From positions 1,364,001-1,428,000 of the forward strand of contig CADCXC010000035.1 of the NCBI GenBank assembly GCA_902806595.1: a stretch of DNA of 64,000 nucleotides, written 5' to 3'. The notes below the pieces were generated by a model. The model was not told the origin of the DNA. It was given only the letters and a program-made list of their open reading frames with translations, and did no database searches. Positions 25,926 to 35,263 of this stretch are shown here, piece after piece (within the stretch, counting starts at the first letter, position 1; every line of letters begins with the position of its first letter). The DNA is from Pyrenopolyporus hunteri. Taxonomy: Eukaryota; Ascomycota; Sordariomycetes; Xylariales; Hypoxylaceae. Made by a program: the position numbers and the translations under genes.

Positions 25926-26392
25926 ATGTCGATGTTTCGGGCCAAGAAGCTCGATATAGGCTGCTTCGTCAACATTAAGACAATCCGAGACCACTCCAAG
26001 AGGAAGGCCTATGCTCAATTCGAGCCTGAGAGGTGAACAAGATAACGAATCCGTTCGTCCGCACTTAGCAGTTCTAACAAAAACCACACCATTGAATAGG
26101 CAAGCTCTGCGATACATCATCCGAAATACCACTCTCCCCCAACGAACCCGAGCCGAAGCTCAGCTGCAGCTGACGCAGATGCACTGCTACACACGACCGA
26201 CACAGATCCGGGGACGATGCCTGATGGGTGGTAAGGGAAGAGGTATATTGCGCGACTTCAAGCTCTCAAGAGTAAGGCTTCTTTCATATGTGCCAGCAGG
26301 CATTGGGCGAGCGCTGACTCTTTATACAGTATAATTTCAGGATGCAGGCTCTAGCAGGAAACATCCCAGGCGTGCGGAAGGCCAGTTGGTAA
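25926..26392 (+). CDS. MRP2: mitochondrial small-subunit ribosomal protein uS14m (yeast Mrp2-like)
   Basis: Component of the mitochondrial ribosome small subunit. Three exons, 25926-26032, 26100-26271 and 26330-26392, encode 113 residues; yeast Mrp2 has 115. The sequence shows the uS14 hallmarks: QALRYIIRNTTLPQRTRAEAQLQL, then CYTRPTQIRGRC near the middle, GRGILRDFKLSR, and the diagnostic C-terminus IPGVRKASW. The last acceptor must be the AG ending at 26329, because it restores SR-YNFRMQALAG; the AG at 26339-26340 would give a different C-terminus. Intron 2 contains a GCTGAC branch-type site. This uS14 form lacks the full four-Cys zinc motif, as common for organellar forms. Confidence 0.95.
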
Positions 26393-27206
26393 AACCGAAC
26401 TTGGAGATATGACAATGCTGGGCGGCTCACGATTTATGGTTACGGCGTATTAGGTGTACATTATAGGTATCATCCACGCTAGGTACGTAGCCTGATGAAC
26501 ATTGTACTTCTACGATGTGCCTGGTTACGATGCCCCTAAAGATTAAGACGGTACCTCGACGTGGTTTCCCTTTGCTAGGTATGCTAGCAGGTACCTACCT
26601 ACATGGGACGACATCCGGGTGCTTCGATTTTCTGTGGGAAGCAAGTGCTTTGTGAGATAAGGCGGGCACCTAGGTGTCTATATGGAAGGCGTCTCGTTGC
26701 CCTAACGCATTGCATGTAGGTAAATGCATCATGGGGGGTAAGAGCTTTGCATATAGATACCAACCTAGGTACTAGGCAGCCGTTTGCGACACAACCAAGT
26801 CTGCGGGTATCCCCAATGCACAAACGGATGAGTATTTCCTACATGCCGTTTGTTAGCCTTGTCTCAGGTACAGTTGGCACAGCGCTCCTGCCGACGCATA
26901 CCTGGTTGGTAGGTACATATACCACAGCTCGATGTTCTCCTGCCTACATATTTCTTTTAGACAAGAGCAAGCTTGAGTAGGTGCCCATTAGCGTCCTATT
27001 GTTTCCTGCTCTGGTGGGTGTTGCTGCCGGTTTATACCCTTAGAAGGAACTTCTATTAGATAGCCTCCGTAGATACCTAAGTAGATCACTTAGGTGCCGC
27101 AGATAACATATCGAAGTAAACTGTCCTTGCATCCCCGTACACATTCATGCATCTTCTCACCTCCCCATTTCATCCCCCTTTCCTCGCCACCTACCCGTAA
27201 GCCAAG
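26393..27206. other. gene-free intergenic region
   Basis: About 810 bases with several TAGGTACCTA-type motifs (for example 26586-26604). The last ~100 bases before 27207 are CT-rich, as expected of a fungal promoter/5' UTR. No gene is supported. Confidence 0.5.
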
Positions 27207-28739
27207 ATGTTCCGACGAAAATGGTCAGGTCTACCAACAGATCCTCACTTTCCTTCTGACCTGACCGAGCTTGGGTACGTGATACTCTAATCTTTCGTCT
27301 CTTATTTGGCGCGATATCAGAGCAGCTGTGTTGACATTTCCCCCAGGTACTTCATCAACGAGGGCGACGAGATTCGTTCCATTGAGAACCCAGACAACTA
27401 TTTCAAGTTCTTTCTAAACCGCAATCCCCGATGGAATGATCGCCAACGATACGCCATGAACCGTGAGTAGCTAGACCTCCCCCCCTCTGATTTGACTTAT
27501 CAGGACAGGTTAGACTTCAGCTAACACCATTTCTAACGCAGAGGCCGCCCAGCGTATAATTTGGGAGCGTCTGGAGAACCGGGGCCTGAAGAAGGAACTA
27601 ATACCCCTAGGCACATCTGATATCAATAAGCCACACATCCCTATCTTTATCAGCAAAGACATTGCCGCTAAGTCGCGTATTGTCGTCATTTTTGGCGAGA
27701 CTACCCAAGACTTAGGTGCGCTTGCGCACCGTGTCATTGGTGGTCCGGGTGGCGTATCCAAGGGTTCTATGGTGTCTATAGTTTCTGCTCTTCAGAAGCA
27801 ACGTTCCTCACCATCTGATTCGAGCCCGCCCGGTATCATCCTTGCGAACATGGGCGAGCTGTTGTGGTTGCCTCAAGAGAAACGTACCCTCAGCCGCTCG
27901 GCCTTTGACGGGGCGCCTATGCAAAGTGCTGTGCATTACGGTAACATGGTCTTAGACGAAAACCTAGTTGAAGAGAACGCGACGCCGAAGGAGCACGTGG
28001 GCTATATCTTCCAGGAGGTGATCCCGCACTTTGCCAATGACCGCGCCAAAATCGATATTATAACAGTGGGCGACGCCGCCGACCCCGTTGAGGAGTTCCT
28101 GGACATATCCTATATCTGGGATACTTGGAAATCCCGGATCAACTGTCTCGCACTCGTCGGCGGCCTTCACCCATCCTGGGAATTGAAGAACGACGAGTTT
28201 GTGAACGTGTTCCTGAGAAATGTGAGTGTCCACTTGCGGTGTCCTCCTATTCCATGTGTCCCTTCTCCTATACCCTACACAAATTCTAGTTCTCACAACG
28301 TGAAACTTCCTTCCACACTCCCTTTATTTCTTCACTTAGATTCAACATAGCTAATAATAATGCCTGTCTCTAGAAAGCCCGCGCCTACGCGAGTTCCCTC
28401 GAGCCAGCCGGAATGGTCCTCTCAGGCCCGGCAGGCAACCCTAAGACCACGACTTTTACGCAGCTAGGTTGTCCGATTTTCAGCAGTGGTGAGCAGTACT
28501 ATACCGAAACAATGCTCATTGCCGGTTCCGAGATTATTCTTGATTGGCTTCAGGAAGTAGCCATGACTCCTGAGAATGAAGACTACGTCAATCCCGAATT
28601 CCACGTCACCTTTGCCGACCCTAATCTTCCCACGGACAGTGATTTTGACTGGAGCCCATGGCAGGATGATGAACCGGCCGCTGAGAAGGACGTTAAAGGG
28701 AAGGGCGTAGATCGGGGACGTACTGAGGAGAACCTATGA
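27207..28739 (+). CDS. Arb2-domain protein (Arb2/FAM172-like)
   Basis: Four exons, 27207-27274, 27347-27462, 27542-28221 and 28374-28739, encode 409 residues. The N-terminus MFRRKWSGLPTDPHFPSDL, followed by GYFINEGDEIRSIENPDNYFKFF, matches the fungal Arb2-domain pattern. The central part has an alpha/beta-hydrolase-like flow: VVIFGETTQDLG, a GSM stretch, LANMGELLWLP, and CLALVGGLHPSW. In fission yeast, Arb2 is a subunit of the ARC complex that holds Argonaute-bound duplex siRNA and supports heterochromatin; the animal FAM172 proteins are related. Whether this copy acts in RNA silencing or elsewhere is inference. The C-terminal ~50 residues are acidic and probably disordered. Intron 3 is longer (152 nt) than usual. 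Confidence 0.82.
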
Positions 28740-29310
28740 TTAGGGGGTATAGAACCGGCAATAACCGCAGGATGATGTCTGCATGATAAATAAGCCAAGG
28801 AGCCAACGAAGAGTGAGGCCACACCGAACGAGGATAAGCGATGGGTCAACTCTTTAGCTTCTTTTATCTCTGACATGATATGGGAGTTTTAGCAACGGGT
28901 AGTTGAATGAAAATAATGGATGCAAGCTTCAAGATATGAGAGACGGCAACAATTGCGCCCCAGGTACCCAGGTAGCAAGTGAATGATACAATCGGCCCCC
29001 ATTTGTGTTTTGCTAGAACGACAATGCGCTCAAAGCCGCGACATTGAAGGCCGAACCCTTACACGTACATTCCATTGGCCCAAAGACCGCCATGGTTATT
29101 TGTTGGATCGTGGCTCTTCTGTATATGCCTAGAAGCCAGCCAACCCATTCCAACAAGATATATGCGATAGGTACATAGGTAAAGAGAGGCATAAAACCAT
29201 GGAACACATACCTATAACAACGCGTACACCATAAGATGCCCGACTAATCCGATAGTCACCCCTTTCCCACCTTACCCCTTTACCTCCCTTACCCCCTACC
29301 CACCATTCCA
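28740..29310. other. tail-to-tail intergenic spacer
   Basis: Holds the 3' ends of the Arb2-domain gene and of the mitochondrial protein gene transcribed towards it. No gene is supported; the final ~70 bases are C-rich on the plus strand. Confidence 0.45.
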
Positions 29311-31023
29311 TCATGCATAGAACAAGGACCCAACCCCCGTCTTCGGGGCCTCCGGCTCCTCGAGCACTTCCTGCGCCCTCCGCGTGCGCTCCCTAACCAC
29401 ATTCTCCTCCGCGGCCCATCGTCCTCCGGGTTCCGCCTCGGTCTTCCCTTCTCCCCATAAGCCCGCCAACCACCCGCCGCCGCTCGCCTTCCCCGGCTCC
29501 CGCTCCGCCCGCTCGCGCTCCTCGCGCGCGAGCCGCGATACCATGGTCCGCCAGTTCTCCAGGCCGGCGGCGAGGCACTCCTTACACGTCTTCTTGGCGG
29601 CGGCGTCGTTGCTGCTACTACGGCTGTTGCCGAGCTTGTGCAGTTGCTCCTCCGCGAGATCGACGGCCTCGCGCGTCCAGGCTAGCCCGTCCTCGCGGCT
29701 CTTGGCGGACGACGAGGACGACGAGGCGTATATGATCTCCCCGATGTACAGGTTCAGCCCGGCCTCCTCGCATAGCTCCTTGGCGTCTCGCACGGGCGGA
29801 GAAGCGCCGTCGTCGGGGGGCGGCGGGTACGCTGGGGGCGCGATGAGCCGCCTGACTGTGCCGAACACGTTCTGGAGAGCCCAGGGGGAGGACGGATGTG
29901 CTTCTTCGGCGCCGATGAGCGGTGACTCTCTTTTGGAGGGTTGTGGTGGGGGCAGAGACCGACGCGCTCGGAGAATGGAGATTAGGATTGGTAGGGCTGT
30001 GGCGACGTCGCCGTTGCGCGCCTTGTGTGTGGCTAGGGCGGTGAGGGCGGTGAGGACGTTTGAGGAGGGTTTCCGGTTCATGTCTTGAAGTACGAATGTC
30101 TGGGGGTCGTATGGGAGCGATGCTGGCGATGAGCTTTCTGTGGCTAGCGCCAACGCCCATTCATACATAAGTTCAGCAGTGCCGGGTTGGCCCTTGAAGT
30201 CTAACCACGAGGCATATTCTAATGCCGCGTCCATCTTCTGCTTCAGCATAAACCCATTGGTTGCTAATATCTTCTGATAGAAAACTTCTGGAGACTCGTA
30301 AGCAGGTTCGACGTCCTTTTCGTGGGGGGCGCTCGGCGAGCCGGGGGCGATAGGCTTGGGGTTGGGGTTCGAGGGTCCCCGGACCTGGCTAGCTGGGAAG
30401 ACTAGATGCCGCGTCTTGTCTACGACCTGATCGTCCAGATGCTCGGCTGCTTTGGCACACAACATCAACGCCTCATAGTAACCCCTCCGCCATGGTTCGC
30501 TCTTCGCCGTTATATCGTACACGGGGGGACCTCCGCCTTCCAATTGATCCGGCACCAGCCCAGCACCCTCGATCGTCGCATCCTCTAGCCTCTTAAGAAC
30601 ATCCTTTGCGTAGTTTCCCACGAGCACCCAGTCGGGCTGGGGCAAGTCAGAGCGTTCGGGAGCCCATTTGGCGAGCCTGAACCGTAGCCGTGTCATGAAC
30701 TTCCACTCGTCGGGCGTGGGGTACTTTCTCTCAAGCCACTCCTGCTGTATACACCAGTAGCCAACAACTGAGAATCCAACGATGGCCCAGGCGTATATAG
30801 TGTACTTAAATCCGAGGAAGACCTCATAAGCCAACCATTTTTTCCGTTCGGTGGTCAGGTATCGGAACTGTTGGTTCTTGGCTAGCGGGACGGATAGGAA
30901 GGGGAGCTGCGGCCGCCCTCGGGATGAGAGATTGGTATTTCTTGTGAATAGGCGAGTCGTAGAAGGAGGTTTCGAGGAGCGGAGGACGAGGAGACGGCGG
31001 AGTAGAGTACGCGGCGGCTGCAT
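29311..31023 (-). CDS. predicted mitochondrial inner-membrane protein with TPR-like helices (Mgr3-like)
   Basis: Single-exon gene for 570 residues. The first ~56 residues are rich in Arg, Ser and Leu without acidic residues and end near FRYLTTE, which resembles a mitochondrial presequence. A transmembrane segment follows at about 70-91 (FLGFKYTIYAWAIVGFSVVGYW), then WLERKYPTPDEW and a long soluble part with alternating helices (ALEYASWLDFKGQPGTAELMYEWALALA), typical of tetratricopeptide repeats. This layout fits the fungal Mgr3 family, adaptors of the i-AAA protease Yme1, but I base this on architecture, not a full alignment. The C-terminal third is low-complexity with Ser runs and a GC-rich codon bias. 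The start at 31023 gives the complete targeting peptide. Similar fungal proteins are sometimes annotated misleadingly as maltose permeases. Confidence 0.65.
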   Translation of the reverse strand: MQPPRTLLRRLLVLRSSKPPSTTRLFTRNTNLSSRGRPQLPFLSVPLAKNQQFRYLTTERKKWLAYEVFLGFKYTIYAWAIVGFSVVGYWCIQQEWLERKYPTPDEWKFMTRLRFRLAKWAPERSDLPQPDWVLVGNYAKDVLKRLEDATIEGAGLVPDQLEGGGPPVYDITAKSEPWRRGYYEALMLCAKAAEHLDDQVVDKTRHLVFPASQVRGPSNPNPKPIAPGSPSAPHEKDVEPAYESPEVFYQKILATNGFMLKQKMDAALEYASWLDFKGQPGTAELMYEWALALATESSSPASLPYDPQTFVLQDMNRKPSSNVLTALTALATHKARNGDVATALPILISILRARRSLPPPQPSKRESPLIGAEEAHPSSPWALQNVFGTVRRLIAPPAYPPPPDDGASPPVRDAKELCEEAGLNLYIGEIIYASSSSSSAKSREDGLAWTREAVDLAEEQLHKLGNSRSSSNDAAAKKTCKECLAAGLENWRTMVSRLAREERERAEREPGKASGGGWLAGLWGEGKTEAEPGGRWAAEENVVRERTRRAQEVLEEPEAPKTGVGSLFYA

Positions 31024-31701
31024 CTTGGTGCCGATCGATTCCGAGACCTGGCGGTACGAGATGCTCTAGGTTTTCAGACTCGTGTCGAAGAGGAGCAGGC
31101 TCTTCAACGTTACGGCCCACATCCGCTGGAGGACATCATGCGGCCCAGAAGCTGAACAAATATACGATAGAGGAGGCAATTGTATAAGTGAGGATCCGTA
31201 TGCGTAGCACGGTTAATGACGCAAGAGTTGTCGAAGGTTCTTTCTGAGAAATTCAAATTTACCTAGGTCCGTTAACAAAAGGTTAAAGACCCATGCTACC
31301 CCTGTCCACATTACATAATCCCCCGCCCTTGTACAGCTTGACCACGCCAAACCGGGTAGCTACCGAGCTTGACGCTGATTGGTCCCTCACCATGCTCGCC
31401 AAGTCGGCGAGCTGGGTATATAGTACTTCGTACCAAGGTACATCGAACGTCGTTCGACCCCTGAGCAAGAACCATACTATGTATATCACCCCAACCAAGA
31501 ATGCTGTGGTCAGATACTTGGACCGTGATCTCTCCATAAGATCTTCTAGCAGTTTCTAAGCCATCGGCCATATCTACCGGTATGCCTCGCTCTTACATGC
31601 CTACCTACCCGGGTAAGTTAAGTAGAACAACTTGCATAGCTCCTAGGGACCTCCCTTAGCCCATTCTCGAAACTAGAACACATCATTTTCCGTTGACGAC
31701 A
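31024..31701. other. divergent intergenic region
   Basis: About 680 bases between the mitochondrial protein gene (-) and the HTH gene (+). It contains one short membrane-type open frame described separately and a TACCTACCCGGGTA motif at about 31602-31616. Confidence 0.45.
31283..31537 (-). CDS. possible small single-pass membrane protein (unsupported by homology)
   Basis: Open frame of 84 codons with an early hydrophobic segment (YLTTAFLVGVIYIVWFLL) after a basic N-terminus, followed by a soluble tail. No family was recognised. It lies in the divergent interval between two genes, and an internal GTGAGG at about 31391 could be a splice donor that would change the C-terminus. It may equally be a chance frame; composition alone does not decide. 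Confidence 0.2.
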   Translation of the reverse strand: MERSRSKYLTTAFLVGVIYIVWFLLRGRTTFDVPWYEVLYTQLADLASMVRDQSASSSVATRFGVVKLYKGGGLCNVDRGSMGL

Positions 31702-32139
31702 ATGTATTCCCATGAAGATATAGAATCTTTAATGAGAAAGCGTTTGGAAGTTACCACGCCGGAGCCGGTAGACGCTGAAGTTATGGCTCAGCTCCAGCAG
31801 AATCCCCAACTTCGCGAACCGTTTAAACATCTCTCCCAGTCTCAGATAAACCGGCTTAGGGACCCCAACAGAGCACCACGTAAGAAGGCCAAAAATCTCA
31901 CGAGAGACGAGAAGCTCAGGGTCCGAATAATTAGGGAGCACTTCCCCGAGCTGACTTACATGCAGCTAGCCCAGAGGACGGGCTATACCCCCAGCCAGAT
32001 CCAATACGCTCTCCACGGTCCGCTCACACCCAAGAAAAGAGCGTATTACAGAAAGTATCGCAGAAATGCTCAATCTGACTCACCCCTTCGGCCGAAAAGC
32101 TCGAATCCATACCACGATCCGTCGTCTATACAATCATAG
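31702..32139 (+). CDS. stand-alone Tc1/pogo-type helix-turn-helix protein
   Basis: Intronless frame of 145 residues, starting at the first ATG (MYSHEDIESLM). Residues about 66-111 (LTRDEKLRVRIIREHFPELT, then MQLAQRTGYTPSQIQYALHG, then PLTPKK) match the N-terminal DNA-binding helix-turn-helix of fungal Tc1/mariner or pogo transposases, including the closing Q-Y-x-L...PxTPKK signature. In transposases a DDE/D catalytic domain would follow; here the protein ends after a short basic and Ser-rich tail at a clean stop, and the next 1.6 kb shows no catalytic remnant. It could be a truncated transposon fragment or a domesticated DNA-binding protein. The N-terminal 60 residues are helical and charged. 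Base composition resembles ordinary genes, without RIP decay. Confidence 0.65.
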   Translation: MYSHEDIESLMRKRLEVTTPEPVDAEVMAQLQQNPQLREPFKHLSQSQINRLRDPNRAPRKKAKNLTRDEKLRVRIIREHFPELTYMQLAQRTGYTPSQIQYALHGPLTPKKRAYYRKYRRNAQSDSPLRPKSSNPYHDPSSIQS

Positions 32140-33733
32140 TACGTGGGTGCCTACCTAGGTACCCTCCCGCCAATCGTAAGTACCTCCCCATCTAAGCTTT
32201 AGATGTTAATTCAAATCCTTCTATTTTCTCGGCCGCCATGCGTAGTTCACGTAACTCACATATTGAGCTAACAACAGACAGCTAAGACGTACGGAAACCA
32301 TATCTATGCCTATATTTACGTAAGGCATACCCTACGCCGTTTCTGAGATACGCGTACATGCTCTATGCGTTTACTATCTATATCGAGGTATTTTAGAGTC
32401 AGTAGAGAGCATGGTCCTTCTGTTTTCCACTTGCTAGCTACTTGACTTCGACCACAGCGCAGTCGCGTTGCGTTCGTATATCCACGAACTACGATGCCTC
32501 ACAGAGACAGCAGAAATATTTACTTTTAGAATACCCATCACCACTATATATGAATAAAGGTATTATTTAAATTGCATACTCAAACTTTAGCAACTGTGAG
32601 ATGTGAGATGTGGAAACAAGTGATTGCAAAACCCAGGAACAGAGGAAGCTACAATATAGCTCTCCGCTAGAACTAACAAATCGAGACTGAAGGCGTAGTC
32701 TAACTCTCCGAACTAATGGTGAAATAAACTGTATTCAAACAACTCAAAATGGTAGGTCCCATAGCTTATTCACATCCTGAGGACCATGGCAATTAAGCGT
32801 TCCTATCCAGGGTTACTAGCTAGGTAGGTAGGTATGTTGCTTCACCCAGAAGTCTAATAAATTTACCCCAACTGAGCTTCCAAAGACGGGTGTGAGCCGA
32901 GAACCAGATCCAACTGATAACTGCGGCCGAGAACCGAGTACCTCCATGTCAGCAATCAGAGCGACAGATGCGTGTGTCCTAATTCATTGGCGAACACATC
33001 GTAAATTACGCCGATGATGAGAAGAGACCTTGAACTTCATAGTCCAATATGGCAGATTGATGTTAGTCATGCGTATGGCTCTTATCGTTACTCTCTATAA
33101 GAGATCCACGGGTATAGAATTGGATATTTCACTAACGTTCTGACTCATAGTCATACGAAAAGCGTTACATTAGGTAACTTTATGATTCCAGAACCGAACG
33201 ACACCCATATGCAAACATCCCTATAACATTGGGGTAAAAACAAATATCTCCCCGTTTACTCTAGGCAGCCAAATCCGCCCCTGTTCTAGGCTCACCAGAC
33301 GCCCTGAGCGAGGTACTTAGTATTTGTCATGCCGATGTCAGCTTATTTTCCTTAATCCGGGGAACAGATAACCTAGCAGAACCATGATCCTGCGTAATAA
33401 CATTATCTCGGACCGCAGCTGAATGCAACATTGCGGCACAAGCATGAAGGCTAAACAACACCCCGAGAAACACGATCTATATCATTTGTAATTTCTTTCG
33501 GCCGCAACCGGAGCGAGATGCTAATGGGAAGTAGGAGCTCAGAAATAATACTCTATCGGTCATGCTACCGTCTAGGTGTCTTGGTGCCTAGGTGTAGATA
33601 GATATCTAGGTATATAAATAGGATAGGGCGGAAGCTCTCCATGATCCTACTTTTCCATTCCTTAGTTACCACAAAGTAGCTCTCTACAACTCTCTATCAC
33701 GACACACGCCAGCCAACCTTTATATACCCCAAG
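32140..33733. other. gene-free intergenic region
   Basis: About 1.6 kb, moderately AT-rich, with TACCTAGGTA-type motifs at 32151-32163, 32820-32835 and 33570-33612. I see no coding sequence, transposase remnant or RNA gene. Confidence 0.5.
33611..33620 (+). promoter_or_regulatory. TATA-box-like element upstream of the small secreted protein gene
   Basis: TATATAAATA, located about 120 bases before the ATG at 33734, followed by a pyrimidine-rich leader. The position is consistent with a core promoter; activity is inferred. Confidence 0.45.
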
Positions 33734-34174
33734 ATGTACGCACGACACGTTCTCAGTGCCCTGGTGCTTGCAGCATGCGCCTTCTCGAGCCCCATCCCTT
33801 CGCCCGCCGACCCGGCCCCAAATGTCTGTGTCCTGATCGGTGGCGACGACCCCGTAGTCATCGACCCTTTCAACCGGCCTCAATGTGCTTGCAAATGCAT
33901 TATACAGGCCTGTCAGCAGGTGAGGTTCTTTATATACGGACGTATCCTTGAATAGGTATGACCAACCGAGTTAACCTAATACAGTCTGACCCGGCCCAAA
34001 CCGACTTGTGCCTTCGCACGCCGTGGCCTGACCCAGATTACAATCCTTTCCCTGATACGCTAGTACGCTACGCGGCTTGTGTTGGTGTAAGTCACATAAT
34101 GAGATTGAATCATATTCCCGACTAAGAATGGCAACTGACGGTTATCTTAGTCCACCCACTGCGTCGGAGGATAG
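33734..34174 (+). CDS. small secreted cysteine-rich protein (effector-like), unknown family
   Basis: Three exons, 33734-33919, 33985-34086 and 34151-34174, encode 103 residues. A signal peptide is evident (MYARHVLSALVLAACAF), with likely cleavage near SSPIPSP. The mature part has eight cysteines: one in PNVCVL, four in QCACKCIIQAC, one in DLCLR, one in AACVG and one in HCVG. An even number suggests four disulfides. The last exon encodes only seven residues plus the stop (STHCVGG) but supplies the eighth Cys, which supports the splice model. Introns end in TAATACAG and TATCTTAG. No family match was recognised. Size, secretion and Cys content resemble candidate fungal effectors or antimicrobial proteins; role unknown. 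Confidence 0.75.
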
Positions 34175-35263
34175 ATGGGCGAACTCCAAAGTAGCTTGGA
34201 ATTTACATGCGAGTGAAGTGTAATGAATCTACGTGGTATAATAAGACGCGGTAATTAGCCACATGTTATGGCTTCAGATAGTTCATGCTATTTGTAACTC
34301 CTCAAGACGGAGGTAATATGCCAAGCATAATAGTAGCAATATACTTAATACCCCCATGAAAGGACAATGGAAGACGTCAACCATCGGAGGCGATGAGAGC
34401 ATAAAATATCCACGTCTGGGGAACGATTATCACTGAAATACTTCGCCCCAAGCCCCTTAGAGCACCTGGCAACCTGGACTTAGCATACTACGCTGTAGTA
34501 TTATCAAGAAATTTATCATTCATCTGAGGCGTAATATTCCTGAATATGTTATCATTACTTATTATTCAACTCGATCGTAAAGCCGTAGCTCGTGAGCAAC
34601 TCCTTGACCGACGGATACAATGAGGGCTAGGGTTGGGGTTAGGGTTAGATGAGGAGTTAGGGTTGGGGTTGAGAATAGGAGTTACGGGCGAAACCTTGTA
34701 AATCGAGACGTTCGACCGCCAGAGACTTCATAGAATTTTTGGAATCTGGAATGTAAAAGGAACCTCGGTAATTCATAGAATTTTTTGGTTTCTCGCGGGT
34801 TGGTGGTTTCTCTCTCGGTTTGGGCCACTTCATTACGGTGTGTTCCGCTTGAATGTGCTGTGCCTCGCATATTAGCCGTATATATGTCGGAATACGAACT
34901 GAATATTCAAGAAAAGCCATGGGGATTCCGACAGAAATCCTTTTAACTTCCTCCCGCGTTTTTAACAGTCCATTTAGAGACCACGGTTCTCACGACGACT
35001 AAACGAACTTTCAACGTTGTCTCGTACTCACCACTCGCAGACGAGGATGCTGGCGACCAGACGCCCCAAAGCACTAAACAGCAAACCATCAGTAAACAGA
35101 GGGCCGTTAAAGTTAGGTTCTCATATTCATTGGATATATAGGCATAAAAGGTAGGTAGTGGAGAGCTAAACCAAGGGCCTCCCAGCATATCTCAGGGGCA
35201 AACCTAAAGCAGACGGGTACTCAGGCGCTAAGGACATGGCAGAATAAGACAAGGCAACCGGCA
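34175..35263. other. gene-free intergenic region with telomere-like repeat
   Basis: About 1.1 kb. It holds the TTAGGG-like array at 34622-34676 and, shortly after, a small direct repeat (TTCATAGAATTTTT near 34728 and again near 34772). Hydrophobic minus-strand frames at 34943-35188 have no supporting family. Confidence 0.5.
34622..34676 (+). repeat. degenerate interstitial telomere-like (TTAGGG)n array
   Basis: About nine hexamer-like units in a row: variants of CTAGGG, TTGGGG, TTAGGG, TTAGAT, GTTAGGG, TTGGGG. TTAGGG is the telomere repeat of most filamentous ascomycetes. The array is short, G-rich on the plus strand, and mixed with TTGGGG variants. Confidence 0.75.

Noticed and set aside
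29384..30088. 234-codon plus-strand frame
   Set aside because: Antisense shadow in the GC-rich third of the mitochondrial protein gene; Ser/Ala/Pro-rich composition without domains.
31702..33733. complete Tc1/mariner transposon at the HTH gene
   Set aside because: No DDE catalytic region and no terminal inverted repeats could be found in the following sequence.
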